From: Lentibacillus sp. CBA3610
Lineage (GTDB): Bacteria; Bacillota; Bacilli; Bacillales; Amphibacillaceae
Length of the DNA stretch: 64,000 nt
Reading direction: 5' to 3'
NCBI RefSeq assembly: GCF_013373365.1
Contig: NZ_CP035925.1
Coordinates: 3,348,001-3,412,000 of the forward strand
Translations under genes and position numbers: made by a program
Shown: piece after piece, positions 11,479-22,560 of the stretch
How positions within the stretch are numbered: position 1 is the stretch's first letter
Layout of the letters: every line of letters starts with the position of its first letter
The notes under the pieces: generated by a model
The model's input: only the letters and a program-made list of their open reading frames with translations
Database searches by the model: none
Told to the model about the DNA's origin: nothing

Positions 11479-12770
11479 TGTTCCGTACAATCTCCAATTT
11501 AATGCGAGTACAAGATATCAGACGGAAGATTATATTCACATTATTAATGTTAATTGTTTTCCGTCTTGGTACGTTTATTCCGGTACCATATACAAATAGA
11601 GAAGCTATTGATTTTATGAACCAGCAAAATGTTTTCGGTTTTTTGAACACATTTGGCGGTGGGGCACTGCAGAACTTCTCCATTTTCGCAATGGGGATTA
11701 TGCCTTACATTACAGCGGCCATCATTATGCAGCTTCTGCAGATGGATGTTGTGCCAAAGTTCGCTGAATGGAAAAAGCAAGGCGATATGGGTCGTAAAAA
11801 GATAGCCCAGGTTACCCGTTATGGAACGGTTATACTTGCATTTGTCCAGGCGATTGCAATGTCGATCGGCTTTAATGCGATGGCTGGCGGCATGCTGATA
11901 AGCGATCCGAGTGTCTGGAAGTTCCTTATAATTGCCATCATACTGACAAGCGGGACAACATTTTTGATGTGGCTTGGTGAACAGATCACAGCGAATGGTG
12001 TTGGCAACGGCATTTCCATTCTCATTTTTGCTGGTATTGTGGCAGCAGTTCCGAATGGTGTCAATCAATTATACAGCCAGTATTTCGTTGATGCCGGTGA
12101 CGAGTTGTTCATTAACATTGTCATTGTCGCATTAATAGCATTGGTAGTCGTGGCAGTTACTGTCGGTGTTATCTTCATCCAACAGGCACTGCGCAAAATA
12201 CCAATCCAATATGCCAAAAAACTGGTCAATCGTTCACCAGTGGGTGGCCATTCGACTCATTTACCGTTAAAAGTGAATGCTGCGGGGGTTATCCCGGTAA
12301 TCTTTGCAATTGCATTTATTATTGCACCCCGAACGGTTGCCGGACTTTTTGAAGGAAATGAGATTGCAGCTACAGTCGAAACGATTTTTGATTATACCCA
12401 GCCGGTTGGGATGGTCATCTATGTCGGACTGATTATCGCGTTTACGTATTTCTATACATTTGTTCAGGTCAATCCCGAACAAATGGCGGAAAACCTGCAA
12501 AAACAAGGTGGATATATTCCAGGTATACGTCCTGGCAGGAATACAGAGACCTATCTTACACGTGTTATGTACCGCTTAACATTTGTAGGGGCACTCTTTT
12601 TAGCGGCAGTTTCTGTATTGCCTATCATATTAGGCGGTCTTGCAAATCTGCCTCAAGCAGTACAAATCGGCGGCACGAGCTTACTGATCGTTGTAGGTGT
12701 TGCCCTGCAGACGATGAAACAGCTGGAAAGCCAGCTGGTAAAACGCCACTATACAGGTTTTATCAAGTAA
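11478..12770 (+). CDS. secY: Protein translocase subunit SecY
   Basis: SecY is the ten-helix pore of the general secretion channel in the cytoplasmic membrane. It has 430 residues. The plug/TM2 region (FGGGALQNFSIFAMGIMPYITA), GNGISILIFAGI and the cytoplasmic loop before TM9 (QGGYIPGIRPGRNTETYL) are typical. It starts on the last base of rplO. Confidence 0.98.
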   Translation: MFRTISNLMRVQDIRRKIIFTLLMLIVFRLGTFIPVPYTNREAIDFMNQQNVFGFLNTFGGGALQNFSIFAMGIMPYITAAIIMQLLQMDVVPKFAEWKKQGDMGRKKIAQVTRYGTVILAFVQAIAMSIGFNAMAGGMLISDPSVWKFLIIAIILTSGTTFLMWLGEQITANGVGNGISILIFAGIVAAVPNGVNQLYSQYFVDAGDELFINIVIVALIALVVVAVTVGVIFIQQALRKIPIQYAKKLVNRSPVGGHSTHLPLKVNAAGVIPVIFAIAFIIAPRTVAGLFEGNEIAATVETIFDYTQPVGMVIYVGLIIAFTYFYTFVQVNPEQMAENLQKQGGYIPGIRPGRNTETYLTRVMYRLTFVGALFLAAVSVLPIILGGLANLPQAVQIGGTSLLIVVGVALQTMKQLESQLVKRHYTGFIK

Positions 12771-13448
<678 letters not shown>

Positions 13449-13493
13449 ACTTTCCGGCCGTATTGAATGGATGCAATCCTGCACACTTAACGA

Positions 13494-13499
13494 TATAAT
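13494..13499 (+). promoter_or_regulatory. Possible -10 element before the KOW gene
   Basis: A perfect TATAAT lies in the adk to KOW-protein gap. The -35 position 17 bases upstream reads only ATGCAA, a weak match. It could restart transcription where map is missing. Confidence 0.35.
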
Positions 13500-13629
13500 G
13501 GGTGCTGTGGGTTATTTATAACAACCTTTGCACTATCCGGTATTAAAATCACATGAATTGATAATGAGGTCCGTGAATCATCGGATGGCATTATTATAAA
13601 ATTCAAAGCCTAAGTGAAGGTGATCGTTG

Positions 13630-13950
13630 TTGAACGAGAATGATTCGGTTCCGCGAATAGGTCAAGTTGTTCGTATTTTGCAAGGACGCGAAGCAGGGCA
13701 ATATGCGCTTGTTCTAAAATTGATTGATGATCGGTATGTCCTGCTTGCAGATGGGGAAAAACGTAAATATGATCGACCAAAGAAAAAGAATCTGCATCAT
13801 ATTGAAGTTATGGATTATATATCTCCGGAAGTCCAAAACAGCCTTCTAGAAACTGGTCGTGTCACAAATGGCAAATTGCGTTTTGCCATAACTAAATTCA
13901 TGAATGAAATTGTGACTGATTTTAAGAAGGGAGACAGGCGCGATGGCTAA
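13630..13950 (+). CDS. KOW-domain RNA-binding protein (L14e-like)
   Basis: This 106-residue protein resembles the small KOW protein found between map and infA in Bacillus. The KOW-like segment is [24 protein letters not shown] at 13630 is favoured because AAGGTGA lies six bases upstream; a TTG at 13627 is also possible. The end overlaps infA by eight bases. A ribosome-associated role is inferred from the domain and position only. Confidence 0.85.
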   Translation: MNENDSVPRIGQVVRILQGREAGQYALVLKLIDDRYVLLADGEKRKYDRPKKKNLHHIEVMDYISPEVQNSLLETGRVTNGKLRFAITKFMNEIVTDFKKGDRRDG

Positions 13951-14161
13951 AGATGATGTAATTGAAGTGGAAGGTACCGTAACCGAAACGTTACCGAACG
14001 CTATGTTTAATGTGGAACTGGAAAACGGTCATACGGTATTAGCCCATGTTTCCGGCAAAATTCGTATGCATTTCATCCGCATTTTACCTGGTGATAAAGT
14101 GACGGTAGAACTTTCGCCGTATGACTTAACCAAAGGACGAATTACGTACCGTTATAAATAA
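13943..14161 (+). CDS. infA: Translation initiation factor IF-1
   Basis: IF-1 blocks the A site during initiation. It has 72 residues with an S1-like OB fold: [21 protein letters not shown] and [23 protein letters not shown] residues (here HVSGKIRMH). It is translationally overlapped with the KOW gene; AAGGGAGAC precedes the ATG. Confidence 0.98.
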   Translation: MAKDDVIEVEGTVTETLPNAMFNVELENGHTVLAHVSGKIRMHFIRILPGDKVTVELSPYDLTKGRITYRYK

Positions 14162-14198
14162 CTTTTTTAGAGCTCCGATATAAAAGGAGGTAAAGATG

Positions 14199-14312
14199 AT
14201 GAAAGTCAGAGCATCTGTAAAACCAATTTGTGAAAAATGCAAAGTCATTAAACGAAAAGGCAAATTAATGGTGATTTGCGATAATCCAAAACACAAGCAG
14301 AAACAAGGCTAG
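14199..14312 (+). CDS. rpmJ: 50S ribosomal protein L36
   Basis: L36 is the smallest 50S protein. Two adjacent ATG codons occur; the second gives the standard 37 residues, [14 protein letters not shown] onward. The zinc ligands CxxC, C and H are in place ([13 protein letters not shown]). AAAGGAGG lies upstream. Confidence 0.96.
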   Translation: MKVRASVKPICEKCKVIKRKGKLMVICDNPKHKQKQG

Positions 14313-14336
14313 GAAAACCCGCTGTTCACGGATTTT

Positions 14337-14391
14337 CCAGAAGTCAGAGATAAGAGGTCGGATTGGATCAAATCGGCGAAAGAGCCGATTT
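14337..14391 (+). repeat. Dispersed GGTCGGATT hairpin repeat, copy A
   Basis: Located between rpmJ and rpsM. It has CCAGAAGTCAGA, AGAGGTCGGATT and then a hairpin (AAATCGGC, six-base loop, GCCGATTT). The same layout recurs at 63836-63906 and, inverted, at 39587-39665. Confidence 0.75.
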
Positions 14392-14426
14392 GTGGATAAT
14401 AAAAAAACAGGAGGTGCTAGAAAACT

Positions 14427-14789
14427 ATGGCACGTATTGCAGGTATTGATATCCCACGTGATAAACGTGCGGTTATTTCACTAACCTATATTCATGGAGT
14501 CGGAAAAAGCACTGCTCAGGAACTTCTTAAAGAAGCAGGCGTTCCGGAAGACACGCGTGTACGCGACCTGACAGAAGATGAATTGAGCAGCATCCGTAAA
14601 GCAATCGGTGATTATACGGTTGAAGGTGATCTCCGTCGTGAAACATCCCTTAACATTAAGCGCCTGATTGAAATTGGGTCTTACAGAGGTATCAGACACC
14701 GCCGGGGATTGCCATTGCGTGGTCAAAAAACGAAAAACAACTCACGCACACGCAAAGGTCCGCGCCGTACACAGGCTAACAAAAGATAG
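14427..14789 (+). CDS. rpsM: 30S ribosomal protein S13
   Basis: S13 forms bridges to the 50S and contacts P-site tRNA. It has 120 residues beginning [40 protein letters not shown] and the basic tail are intact. Confidence 0.98.
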   Translation: MARIAGIDIPRDKRAVISLTYIHGVGKSTAQELLKEAGVPEDTRVRDLTEDELSSIRKAIGDYTVEGDLRRETSLNIKRLIEIGSYRGIRHRRGLPLRGQKTKNNSRTRKGPRRTQANKR

Positions 14790-14808
14790 TAAAGGAGGGT
14801 AATCATTA

Positions 14809-15201
14809 ATGGCACGGAAACAAAATACAACACGCAAGCGCCGCGTGAAAAAGAATGTCGATACGGGTGTTGCACATATCCGTTCCACATTCAATAACAC
14901 AATCGTAACCATTACAGATGTAAAAGGAAATTCTATTGGATGGAGCTCTGCAGGTGCGCTTGGCTTTAAAGGTTCCCGTAAGTCAACACCATTCGCTGCA
15001 CAAATGGCTGCAGAAACGGCTGCCAAAAATGCGGTCGATAACGGTATGAAATCATTGGAAGTAACGGTTAAAGGACCTGGAGCCGGCCGTGAAGCAGCAA
15101 TTCGTTCATTGCAGGCAGCCGGACTTGATGTTACAGCAATTCGTGACTTAACACCAGTCCCGCATAATGGCTGCCGCCCGCCAAAACGTCGTCGTGTATA
15201 A
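14809..15201 (+). CDS. rpsK: 30S ribosomal protein S11
   Basis: S11 lies on the platform near the Shine-Dalgarno helix. It has 130 residues: [37 protein letters not shown] and the [13 protein letters not shown] end are diagnostic. AAAGGAGGG precedes the ATG. Confidence 0.98.
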   Translation: MARKQNTTRKRRVKKNVDTGVAHIRSTFNNTIVTITDVKGNSIGWSSAGALGFKGSRKSTPFAAQMAAETAAKNAVDNGMKSLEVTVKGPGAGREAAIRSLQAAGLDVTAIRDLTPVPHNGCRPPKRRRV

Positions 15202-15418
15202 GACTCGTGTATAGAATTTGTCACCCTGTCTATAATGGGTTATGATAGCTAAATATGAATTTTCGAACCATGAGACTCGACCGGGTTTTTAAACAGCTAT
15301 TAAACATGTAATAAGGAGTTTATATTCCTTTTGATTAAACCTGAAACAACAAGACAGAGGCAAAGTCGTATTAAGAATGTTTTAGTGCAGAAACGCCAAC
15401 TGCCTGTTCGGGGAATTT

Positions 15419-15446
15419 CGGTTAGACACTGATGGCCGTCTAACCG
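15419..15446 (+). promoter_or_regulatory. Hairpin in the rpoA leader
   Basis: Nine perfect base pairs (CGGTTAGAC with GTCTAACCG) lie about 35 bases before rpoA, in a 278-base gap after rpsK. There is no T-run, so it is not a classical terminator. It could be a processing or regulatory structure. Confidence 0.5.
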
Positions 15447-15479
15447 GGATTTCGACGTTTTAAAGGAGGGTTTTATAGT

Positions 15480-16424
15480 ATGATCGAAATTGAAAAGCCG
15501 GGAATAGAAACGGTAGAGATCACCGATGATGCTACATTTGGGAAGTTCGTCGTCGAACCGCTTGAACGTGGATATGGTACTACTCTAGGAAACTCCTTGC
15601 GTCGTATCCTGCTATCCTCACTTCCGGGTGCTGCTGTTACTTCGGTTCAAATCGATGGCGCGCAACATGAATTCTCAACAATCGAAGGGGTTGTTGAAGA
15701 TGTGACCTCCATTATTTTGAACTTGAAGAAGCTTGCATTGAAGATTTACTCTGATGATGTTAAGACATTAGAGGTTGATGTGCAGGGAGAAGGAAAAGTT
15801 ACGGCTGCAGACTTGACATATGATAGTGATGTGGAGGTATTGAATCCGGATTTGCCAATTGCAACCATCAACGGCAATGGCAGTCTGTATATGAAGATTA
15901 CGGCAGAGCGCGGTCGCGGCTATCGCCCGGCTGAAGCAAATAAACGTGATGAACAGCCAATCGGGGTCATTCCGGTTGATTCTATTTTCACACCAGTTTC
16001 ACGTGTCACGTACCAAGTAGAGAATACACGTGTAGGACAAATAACAAACTATGATAAGCTGACAATGGATGTTTGGACTGATGGAAGCATTCGCCCTGAA
16101 GAAGCTGTTTCTTTAGGTGCAAAAGTGTTTAATGAGCATCTTAACATCTTTATTGGTCTGACGGATGAAGCACAAAAAGCGGAAATCATGGTTGAAAAAG
16201 AAGAAGATCAGAAAGAAAAAGTTATGGAAATGACTATTGAGGAACTTGATTTGTCTGTAAGATCCTATAACTGTTTAAAACGTGCCGGGATTAATACAGT
16301 ACAAGAGCTTTCCAATAAATCAGAAGAAGACATGATGAAAGTACGTAACCTGGGCCGCAAATCGCTGGAAGAAGTCAAAGAAAAACTGGCAGACTTAGGC
16401 TTAGGCTTACGTGATGACGATTAA
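15480..16424 (+). CDS. rpoA: RNA polymerase alpha subunit
   Basis: The alpha dimer scaffolds RNA polymerase assembly, and its C-terminal domain binds UP elements and activators. The protein has 314 residues: N-terminal domain with [21 protein letters not shown] and a C-terminal domain beginning near residue 250 ([33 protein letters not shown]). AAAGGAGGG precedes the ATG. Confidence 0.99.
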   Translation: MIEIEKPGIETVEITDDATFGKFVVEPLERGYGTTLGNSLRRILLSSLPGAAVTSVQIDGAQHEFSTIEGVVEDVTSIILNLKKLALKIYSDDVKTLEVDVQGEGKVTAADLTYDSDVEVLNPDLPIATINGNGSLYMKITAERGRGYRPAEANKRDEQPIGVIPVDSIFTPVSRVTYQVENTRVGQITNYDKLTMDVWTDGSIRPEEAVSLGAKVFNEHLNIFIGLTDEAQKAEIMVEKEEDQKEKVMEMTIEELDLSVRSYNCLKRAGINTVQELSNKSEEDMMKVRNLGRKSLEEVKEKLADLGLGLRDDD

Positions 16425-16598
16425 CGTTACAAAAAAAGCGGAAGAAGCGACCGGTTAGCGAAGTGCGGCCTATACGGCAGAAACTTACGATCAGGATGTT
16501 CAACTGACCCAAGGCGAGGGAAGTCACGCTAGTCGCTTGAAGCTGGACGTAATCATATTGACAACTTTAGATTTTCATTAAAAAGGGAGGGATAGTCC

Positions 16599-16952
16599 AT
16601 GGCCAGAAAATTAGGACGAGTAACAGACAGTCGTATGGCAATGCTTCGTAATCTTACTTCTGATTTAATTATTCATGAACGAATTGAAACAACAGAAGCT
16701 AAGGCAAAAGACCTGAAGTCAACTGCAGAAAAAATGATTACACTCGGCAAACGTGGTGATCTTCATGCCAGGCGTCAGGCAGCAGCTTTCCTGTATGATC
16801 AGGAAGCAAATGAAGACGAAATGGTTATTCAAAAATTGTTCGATGACATCGCTGGACGCTATGAAGAAAGACAGGGCGGTTACACACGTGTCCTCAAACT
16901 TGGGCCACGTCAAGGTGATGGCGCAAAAATGGCAATTATCGAACTTGTTTAA
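16599..16952 (+). CDS. rplQ: 50S ribosomal protein L17
   Basis: L17 is near the tunnel exit. It has 117 residues; [16 protein letters not shown] and [23 protein letters not shown] are characteristic. A 174-base gap separates it from rpoA. Confidence 0.97.
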   Translation: MARKLGRVTDSRMAMLRNLTSDLIIHERIETTEAKAKDLKSTAEKMITLGKRGDLHARRQAAAFLYDQEANEDEMVIQKLFDDIAGRYEERQGGYTRVLKLGPRQGDGAKMAIIELV

Positions 16953-17072
16953 TGAGTGCGATACGATAAGGGGCAGGACAGAATCTCTTCCACGAGGTGA
17001 ATCCAAGCCCTTTTTTTGCACTCGAAGAAGTTAAAATGCAGGACTGGGGCAGAGAAAGAGGGGAAAGCAGAG

Positions 17073-17912
17073 ATGCGGGAAAAATTAGTCGAGTTCAGAC
17101 ATGTATCATTCAGGTACGGAGAAGAGCAGCCCTGGGTATTAAACAATTGTTCATTTGAAATCTATGAAGATGAAGCGATGGCTATTATTGGCCATAATGG
17201 ATCAGGTAAATCCACCATTGCGAAATTGATGAACGGCCTGCTGTTTCCCCAAGAGGGGCAAATTATCATTAATGGCAAAGAGTTAACACAAGAATCAATC
17301 TGGGAAATTCGCAAAGATGTTGGCATGGTTTTTCAAAATCCTGATAATCAATTTGTCGGAACAACCGTTCAGGATGACGTTGCCTTTGGTATGGAAAACC
17401 GTGGAATAGATCGGCACGAAATGGTGAAGCGGATTGATGACACATTATCGGCTGTTGGTATGGAGGCTTACCGGCTGACTGAGCCACACAAACTTTCAGG
17501 CGGTCAGAAACAGCGGGTGGCAATTGCGAGTGTTCTGGCCATTTTTCCGAACGTTTTAATTCTCGATGAAGCAACTGCGATGCTCGATCCGCGGGGACGG
17601 TCAGAAATTATGAATACCGTAACAAGTGTACAGGAGCAGCGTCATCTTTCTCTCATTACAATTACCCATGATTTAAAGGAAGTCGTAGAAGCTGAGCGTG
17701 TGATTGTGATGAATGACGGACAGGTTTGGGATGAGGCCACACCAAGGGAGATATTTGCCAAAAAGGAAGAACTGCGTGAAATTGGACTGGATATCCCATT
17801 TGTTGCGACTCTGTCTGACGAATTGCGTAAAGCAGGTGTATTCATTACCAATGAAGCGTTAAGCCATGAGGAGCTGCTGGAGGAACTATGGACATCACAT
17901 TCAACAATGTAA
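17073..17912 (+). CDS. ecfA1: ECF transporter ATPase A (EcfA1/CbiO)
   Basis: This ATPase powers energy-coupling-factor uptake of vitamins and metals with interchangeable S components. The start at 17073 (MREKLVEF, 279 residues) follows GAGGGG; a longer in-frame start at 17016 lacks a good site. Walker [11 protein letters not shown]-loop [10 protein letters not shown], signature [12 protein letters not shown] and Walker B VLILDEA are present. It overlaps ecfA2 by 25 bases. Confidence 0.96.
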   Translation: MREKLVEFRHVSFRYGEEQPWVLNNCSFEIYEDEAMAIIGHNGSGKSTIAKLMNGLLFPQEGQIIINGKELTQESIWEIRKDVGMVFQNPDNQFVGTTVQDDVAFGMENRGIDRHEMVKRIDDTLSAVGMEAYRLTEPHKLSGGQKQRVAIASVLAIFPNVLILDEATAMLDPRGRSEIMNTVTSVQEQRHLSLITITHDLKEVVEAERVIVMNDGQVWDEATPREIFAKKEELREIGLDIPFVATLSDELRKAGVFITNEALSHEELLEELWTSHSTM

Positions 17913-18757
17913 GTTATATTTATCAGGCAAAAACCCCCTTCGCCCACAAGGCGGTTTCAGATCTGTCATTACACATCCCATCTGGTTCATATACTGCGGT
18001 TATCGGTCATACGGGATCCGGAAAGTCAACACTGATTCAGCACCTTAACGGGCTAATACGTCCAACCGAAGGAGAAGTCGTTATAGGTGATTACCGGATA
18101 ACCAACGATGAAAAACCCAATAATCTGAAAATGTTGCGCAGCCGGGTCGGCGTTGTTTTTCAATACCCGGAACATCAGTTATTTGAGGAAACCGTCAGAA
18201 AGGATATTGCGTTTGGTCCGGCTAATTTTGGTGTATCGGAAGACGAAATCAGGAAACGTATTCAAACGTTAACGCCTGAAGTGGGATTGCCGGAAGAATT
18301 GCTCGAGCGTTCCCCATTTGATTTGAGCGGCGGCCAGATGCGCAGAGTGGCCATTGCCGGTGTGCTCGCTGCAAAGCCGGACGTTCTGGTACTGGATGAA
18401 CCAACGGCGGGATTGGATCCGCGGGGCCAGCGTGAAATGATGGATATGTTTTATAATCTGCATAAACGGCAGGGGCTGACGACCATTCTTGTCACGCATA
18501 GTATGGAGGATGCTGTTCAGTATGCTGATAATGTCATTATTTTAAACGATGGCACAAAGTATATGGAAGGGAAACCGGAAGATGTATTGACACAGAAAGA
18601 AGCACTTAACAACGTTCAGCTTGATGTACCCGAAATGGTACAGTTTCTCAATGCGTTTTCGGAACTATTCGGACGGGATATTCCCTTTCGCAGGCAATCT
18701 CCGGAAGACTTGGCCAAGGAAATCCGGCAAATCCTGAAGGGGGGCCGGATCAGATGA
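17888..18757 (+). CDS. ecfA2: ECF transporter ATPase A' (EcfA2)
   Basis: Second ATPase of the ECF module, pairing with EcfA1. It has 289 residues with Walker [11 protein letters not shown]-loop [11 protein letters not shown], signature [12 protein letters not shown] and Walker [14 protein letters not shown]. It starts within ecfA1 and its stop overlaps ecfT by four bases, so the three are one coupled unit. Confidence 0.96.
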   Translation: MDITFNNVSYIYQAKTPFAHKAVSDLSLHIPSGSYTAVIGHTGSGKSTLIQHLNGLIRPTEGEVVIGDYRITNDEKPNNLKMLRSRVGVVFQYPEHQLFEETVRKDIAFGPANFGVSEDEIRKRIQTLTPEVGLPEELLERSPFDLSGGQMRRVAIAGVLAAKPDVLVLDEPTAGLDPRGQREMMDMFYNLHKRQGLTTILVTHSMEDAVQYADNVIILNDGTKYMEGKPEDVLTQKEALNNVQLDVPEMVQFLNAFSELFGRDIPFRRQSPEDLAKEIRQILKGGRIR

Positions 18758-19554
18758 ATAACGTCTTAATTATCGGTCAGTATGTGCCCGGTGAATCGCT
18801 TGTCCATCGACTTGATCCGAGAACCAAGATTACTGTCATTTTTTTCTTCGTGTTTATTGTGTTTTTAGCAAACTCGGTATTAAGCTATAGTGCGTTAACG
18901 GCCTTTGCATTAGCGAGTATGTTTACAACCCGAATCCCGATACGCTTTATTTTAAAAGGGTTGATGCCAGTATGGTTTCTGATCATATTTACATTTATCC
19001 TGCATTTGATTGTCACGAATGAAGGAACCGTTTTATTCGATATCTTTGGATTCAGCATTTATTCAGGCGCACTTATACAAGGTTTTGCGATATCACTACG
19101 GTTTTTCCTGCTTATTCTTGTGACATCGCTGCTGACACTGACAACAACACCGATTGAAATAACGGATGCGATTGAGGATATGCTCCACCCGCTTAAAAGA
19201 ATAAGGTTTCCTGTTCATGAGCTGGCACTGATGATGTCGATTTCATTAAGGTTTATCCCGACACTTATGCAGGAGACCGAAAAGATATCAAAGGCACAAG
19301 CATCCCGCGGAGTTGATTTCCGTACCGGGCCGTTAAAAGAGCGAATCAAGGCGGTTGTTCCTTTACTTGTTCCGCTATTTGTCAGTGCCTTTAAGCGGGC
19401 GGAAGAGCTAGCCATGGCGATGGAAGCGCGCGGTTATCAGGGCGGCGAAGGCCGTACAAAACTGCGTGAATTAAAACTTGAGAAACGGGACTTTTTAATC
19501 TTTATAGTGTTTATCCTGGTAACAGGTGTATTACTTTTTACGAGACATTATTAG
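18754..19554 (+). CDS. ecfT: ECF transporter transmembrane protein T
   Basis: EcfT couples the two ATPases to S components. It has 266 residues with several membrane segments, and the two cytoplasmic coupling-helix motifs of the family are visible as [10 protein letters not shown] and [14 protein letters not shown]. It follows ecfA2 with an ATGA overlap. Confidence 0.96.
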   Translation: MNNVLIIGQYVPGESLVHRLDPRTKITVIFFFVFIVFLANSVLSYSALTAFALASMFTTRIPIRFILKGLMPVWFLIIFTFILHLIVTNEGTVLFDIFGFSIYSGALIQGFAISLRFFLLILVTSLLTLTTTPIEITDAIEDMLHPLKRIRFPVHELALMMSISLRFIPTLMQETEKISKAQASRGVDFRTGPLKERIKAVVPLLVPLFVSAFKRAEELAMAMEARGYQGGEGRTKLRELKLEKRDFLIFIVFILVTGVLLFTRHY

Positions 19555-19570
19555 AAAGGGCTGGCGCGAC

Positions 19571-20323
19571 GTGACGAAGATTAAATGTGTCATAAGCTAT
19601 GATGGTACTCATTTTTCAGGCATGCAGATCCAGCCGAACAATCGGACGGTCGAAGGGGAAATAAAAAAAGCACTGGCAAAAATTCACAAGGGTGAATCTA
19701 TAAGGATTTATGCATCGGGCAGGACTGACGCAGGTGTGCATGCAATAGGACAGACATTCCATTTTGAGACAGATTATAAACTTTCAGTGCATGAGTGGAA
19801 ACGGGCACTTAACGCATTGCTTCCGGCTGATTTGCATGTGAATGACACGAAGCAAGTGCCGGATTCGTTCCATGCCCGCTTTGATGCAACTGAGAAAGAA
19901 TACCGCTATTATATCTTGAATGCACAGGAAAAGGATGTCTTCAAACAAAATTATGTTTACCAATATCCGTACCAATTGGATATTAATATGATGCAGCAAG
20001 CTGCACGATACTTTAAAGGGCAGCATGATTTCACCACATTTTCGTCGGCAAAATCGGAAGTCACAGGCAGCAAGGTTCGGACGTTATATGACGTTTCCTG
20101 TTATCAGGACGGGAAATGGATTGAATTTATCCTAAAGGGTAACGGCTTTTTATATAACATGGTCAGGATCATTGTCGGAACCCTTTTAGAGGTTGGCAGG
20201 GGCAAACTGGAGCCTTCTGAAATCAGCCATTTATTTGCCAAAGAGGACCGTCAATTTGCCGGTGATACTGTACCGCCACAAGGCCTGTATTTGTGGAATG
20301 TGACGTATAAAGAAGAATCGTAG
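19571..20323 (+). CDS. truA: tRNA pseudouridine(38-40) synthase TruA
   Basis: TruA isomerises uridines 38-40 in the tRNA anticodon stem. The GTG at 19571 (MTKIKCVISYDGTHFSG, 250 residues) is preferred over an ATG at 19526 inside ecfT, because GAAAGGG precedes it and the family starts here. The catalytic Asp is in GRTDAGVHA; FHARFDATEKEYRYYI and FLYNMVRIIVGTLLEVG follow. Confidence 0.97.
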   Translation: MTKIKCVISYDGTHFSGMQIQPNNRTVEGEIKKALAKIHKGESIRIYASGRTDAGVHAIGQTFHFETDYKLSVHEWKRALNALLPADLHVNDTKQVPDSFHARFDATEKEYRYYILNAQEKDVFKQNYVYQYPYQLDINMMQQAARYFKGQHDFTTFSSAKSEVTGSKVRTLYDVSCYQDGKWIEFILKGNGFLYNMVRIIVGTLLEVGRGKLEPSEISHLFAKEDRQFAGDTVPPQGLYLWNVTYKEES

Positions 20324-20474
20324 CCCGCTTAAAATAGGACAAGTGAATTTCACCATTTCCCGGGAAATAATCGACAGGCTATAACAATTTTCCCGCATGT
20401 AAAAACCAGTCAGAATCTGAGATATCATGTGGTGTGAAGCGGCATGTTTCATTCGGAAAAACCGCGCGTAAAGC

Positions 20475-20503
20475 TTGACATTCATATGGTTCTGGTATAT
20501 GAT
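20475..20503 (+). promoter_or_regulatory. SigA promoter of rplM-rpsI
   Basis: TTGACA and TATGAT are separated by 17 bases, in the 293-base gap between truA and rplM. This is a near-consensus promoter about 115 bases before rplM. Nothing else coding is visible in the gap. Confidence 0.85.
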
Positions 20504-20616
20504 GATTTGTGGCATTTTATTTCTAAACCACGATTAGCCCCGGAAACTAATTGTGATGAAATATATTAAAAACGACTAACTTGAAACGAATTGATTGAAA
20601 TTGGAGGGAATTAACC

Positions 20617-21054
20617 ATGCGCACAACTTTCATGGCAAATGAAAAAACAATGGAACGCAAATGGTTTGTTGTGGACGCTGAAGGCGAGCGTTTAGGCCGC
20701 CTGGCAAGTGAAGTTGCTGCGATCCTGCGCGGAAAGCATAAACCAACTTATACACCACACGCTGATACTGGTGACCATGTTATCATTATTAATGCTGATA
20801 AAATAGAATTGACCGGCAAGAAGCTGACTGACAAAATGTATTATCGTCATTCAAACTACCCAGGTGGATTGAAATCACGCTCTGCCAACGAAATGCGCAG
20901 ACACTATCCAGAGAAAATGCTTGAGACAACCATTCAAGGCATGCTTCCTAAAGGCTCTCTGGGACGCAGAATGGGTAAAAAGCTGCACGTATACAGAGGA
21001 TCCGAGCATAAACATCAAGCACAACAACCGGAAGTTTACGAGCTTCGCGGATAA
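20617..21054 (+). CDS. rplM: 50S ribosomal protein L13
   Basis: L13 is an early 50S assembly protein. It has 145 residues; [33 protein letters not shown] and [12 protein letters not shown] are conserved. GGAGGG lies before the ATG. It is paired with rpsI as in most bacteria. Confidence 0.98.
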   Translation: MRTTFMANEKTMERKWFVVDAEGERLGRLASEVAAILRGKHKPTYTPHADTGDHVIIINADKIELTGKKLTDKMYYRHSNYPGGLKSRSANEMRRHYPEKMLETTIQGMLPKGSLGRRMGKKLHVYRGSEHKHQAQQPEVYELRG

Positions 21055-21074
21055 TCAAAAGGAGGTAAATCAAT

Positions 21075-21467
21075 TTGGCACAAGTACAATATTACGGCAC
21101 CGGACGCCGTAAACGATCAACTGCACGTGTCCGTCTTGTTCCAGGGACCGGCCGTGTTGTTATTAACAAACGAAGCGCAGAAGACTATTTTCCATATGAA
21201 ACACAACGTATTATTTTAAACCAGCCATTGAAAGCCACTGAAACAGAAGGCACATATGACGTGCTCGTAAATGTGGACGGTGGAGGCTTTACCGGCCAGG
21301 CTGGAGCTATCCGTCATGGCGTTGCCCGTGCCTTGCTGGAAGCTGATCCGGAATATCGTGCAACGCTTAAGCGTGAAGGCTATCTGACACGTGATTCACG
21401 TGCGACTGAGCGTAAGAAATACGGTCTTAAAGGCGCACGTCGTTCACCACAGTTCTCAAAACGTTAA
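21075..21467 (+). CDS. rpsI: 30S ribosomal protein S9
   Basis: S9 contacts P-site tRNA through its C-terminal Arg. It has 130 residues, beginning at a TTG after [24 protein letters not shown] and the closing [17 protein letters not shown] are typical. It is followed by a terminator and then an integrase remnant. Confidence 0.98.
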   Translation: MAQVQYYGTGRRKRSTARVRLVPGTGRVVINKRSAEDYFPYETQRIILNQPLKATETEGTYDVLVNVDGGGFTGQAGAIRHGVARALLEADPEYRATLKREGYLTRDSRATERKKYGLKGARRSPQFSKR

Positions 21468-21483
21468 GAAATCAAGTTTCACG

Positions 21484-21515
21484 AATCCCCCAACCACCTA
21501 TGGTTGGGGGATTTT
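21484..21515 (+). terminator. Terminator after rpsI
   Basis: CCCCCAACCA pairs with TGGTTGGGGG around a short loop, followed by ATTTT. It closes the rplM-rpsI unit. Confidence 0.9.
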
Positions 21516-21614
21516 ACTATATATACGTTGTTTTAAAAACAGGCAAAAATTCACACATAATATACAAGTAATATACGAGTAATATACAAGATTTAAATGA
21601 GAAACAGTAGCTTC

Positions 21615-22082
21615 TCATAGCTTGTCAATCGCTATGAGAAGCTGTTCTATGTCTTTATGTGTATAGACTTTGTCTGTGATATCTTTAGATGCATGTCCTA
21701 TTATACGCTTAATCGACAACTTATTGGCATTAACATTATCCATGAGTGTTGCAAAGGTATGGCGGCAATCGTGCGGTTTATGATTCAATTCCAACTGTTC
21801 CATAACTTTCTTCCATCTTTCGTGGTAATACGTGTAGTAACTCATTTTATTTCCATCCTGATTCACGATTAAGTATTCATTTTTCGAATCCATTCGAGCA
21901 TCAATAAGCGAATGTATTTTTTTATGGATAGGAACCCCTCTGTTTGTTCCAGCTTCTGTTTTAAAACCACCACGGAAATATCTTTCTTCAAGATAGATGT
22001 TTTTATTTTTCACCTCTAAAAGCTCCTCACCAGGTTGTAATCCAGTATAGATCATGATAAGAACAGTATCGATATCATCCAA
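21615..22082 (-). pseudogene. Tyrosine recombinase, C-terminal catalytic half (remnant)
   Basis: On the minus strand the frame reads LDDIDTVLIMIYTGL, then the central catalytic region, ending with HDCRHTFATLMD and IGHASKDITDKVYTH. These are the HxxR and C-terminal H and Tyr motifs of phage-type integrases. The first catalytic Arg, expected in TGLRPGE, is Gln (TGLQPGEEL). The frame continues upstream to 22292 but the residues there are not integrase-like. The N-terminal core lies on the opposite strand, so the gene is broken and rearranged. Confidence 0.8.
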
Positions 22083-22084
22083 AC

Positions 22085-22219
22085 GATGGATATAAATACG
22101 CAATGGAAAATGATTTAATTCAAAAAGATTATTCAAGATTTGTAGATCTACCGAAAAATGAATCCAAAAGCTCACGCAAGCCGTTTTCACTCGATGAAAT
22201 TGATAAATTATGGGACAAT
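22085..22219 (+). pseudogene. Tyrosine recombinase core-binding fragment, inverted
   Basis: The plus strand reads GYKYAMENDLIQKDYSRFV and RKPFSLDEIDKLWDN, the segment that normally leads straight into the catalytic domain. Here it lies head to head with the catalytic half on the minus strand. There is no start codon and no intact gene. Confidence 0.7.
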
Positions 22220-22339
22220 GCCTTTTCGTACCATGTGATCTATCGCAGTTGTCGATTACCGATTGCAGATGCGACTTTTTGATATTTAACAAATTTCATG
22301 TCATGAAGAGCTTCTGCTTTTTTAAATGATGAAGTGTAT

Positions 22340-22560
22340 CCAAGCACATTGACTTTGATGACCACATTCTTACTAATTTACTTCAAACATCATCATTAAA
22401 ATCGTTGGCCTTTCTTTCCGATCCGAATAATAACTCAATATCCTGGCGTTCATAGAACTTTTCTACTTTGTAAAGCGCTTTTCGATCGGTCACAATCACT
22501 GATAATATTGCCCCGTACCTGAGTGAAGAGGATGTTGCTATCGGACCTCATCTTTTTTAT
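22340..22560 (-). pseudogene. Transposase N-terminal remnant (IS1634/DUF4277-like)
   Basis: The minus strand reads SLRYGAILSVIVTDRKALYKVEKFYE, then DIELLFGSERKANDFNDDV and a stop. This resembles the N-terminal region of IS1634-type transposases (LYRVEEF...LLFG...FNDDALGR). Only about 55 residues survive. The family name is from memory of the motif and is moderately certain. Confidence 0.5.

Noticed and set aside
11550..12068. Open frame of 172 codons on the minus strand opposite secY
   Set aside because: It lies wholly inside secY, shows no domain or ribosome binding site, and is rich in His/Asn from antisense hydrophobic codons.
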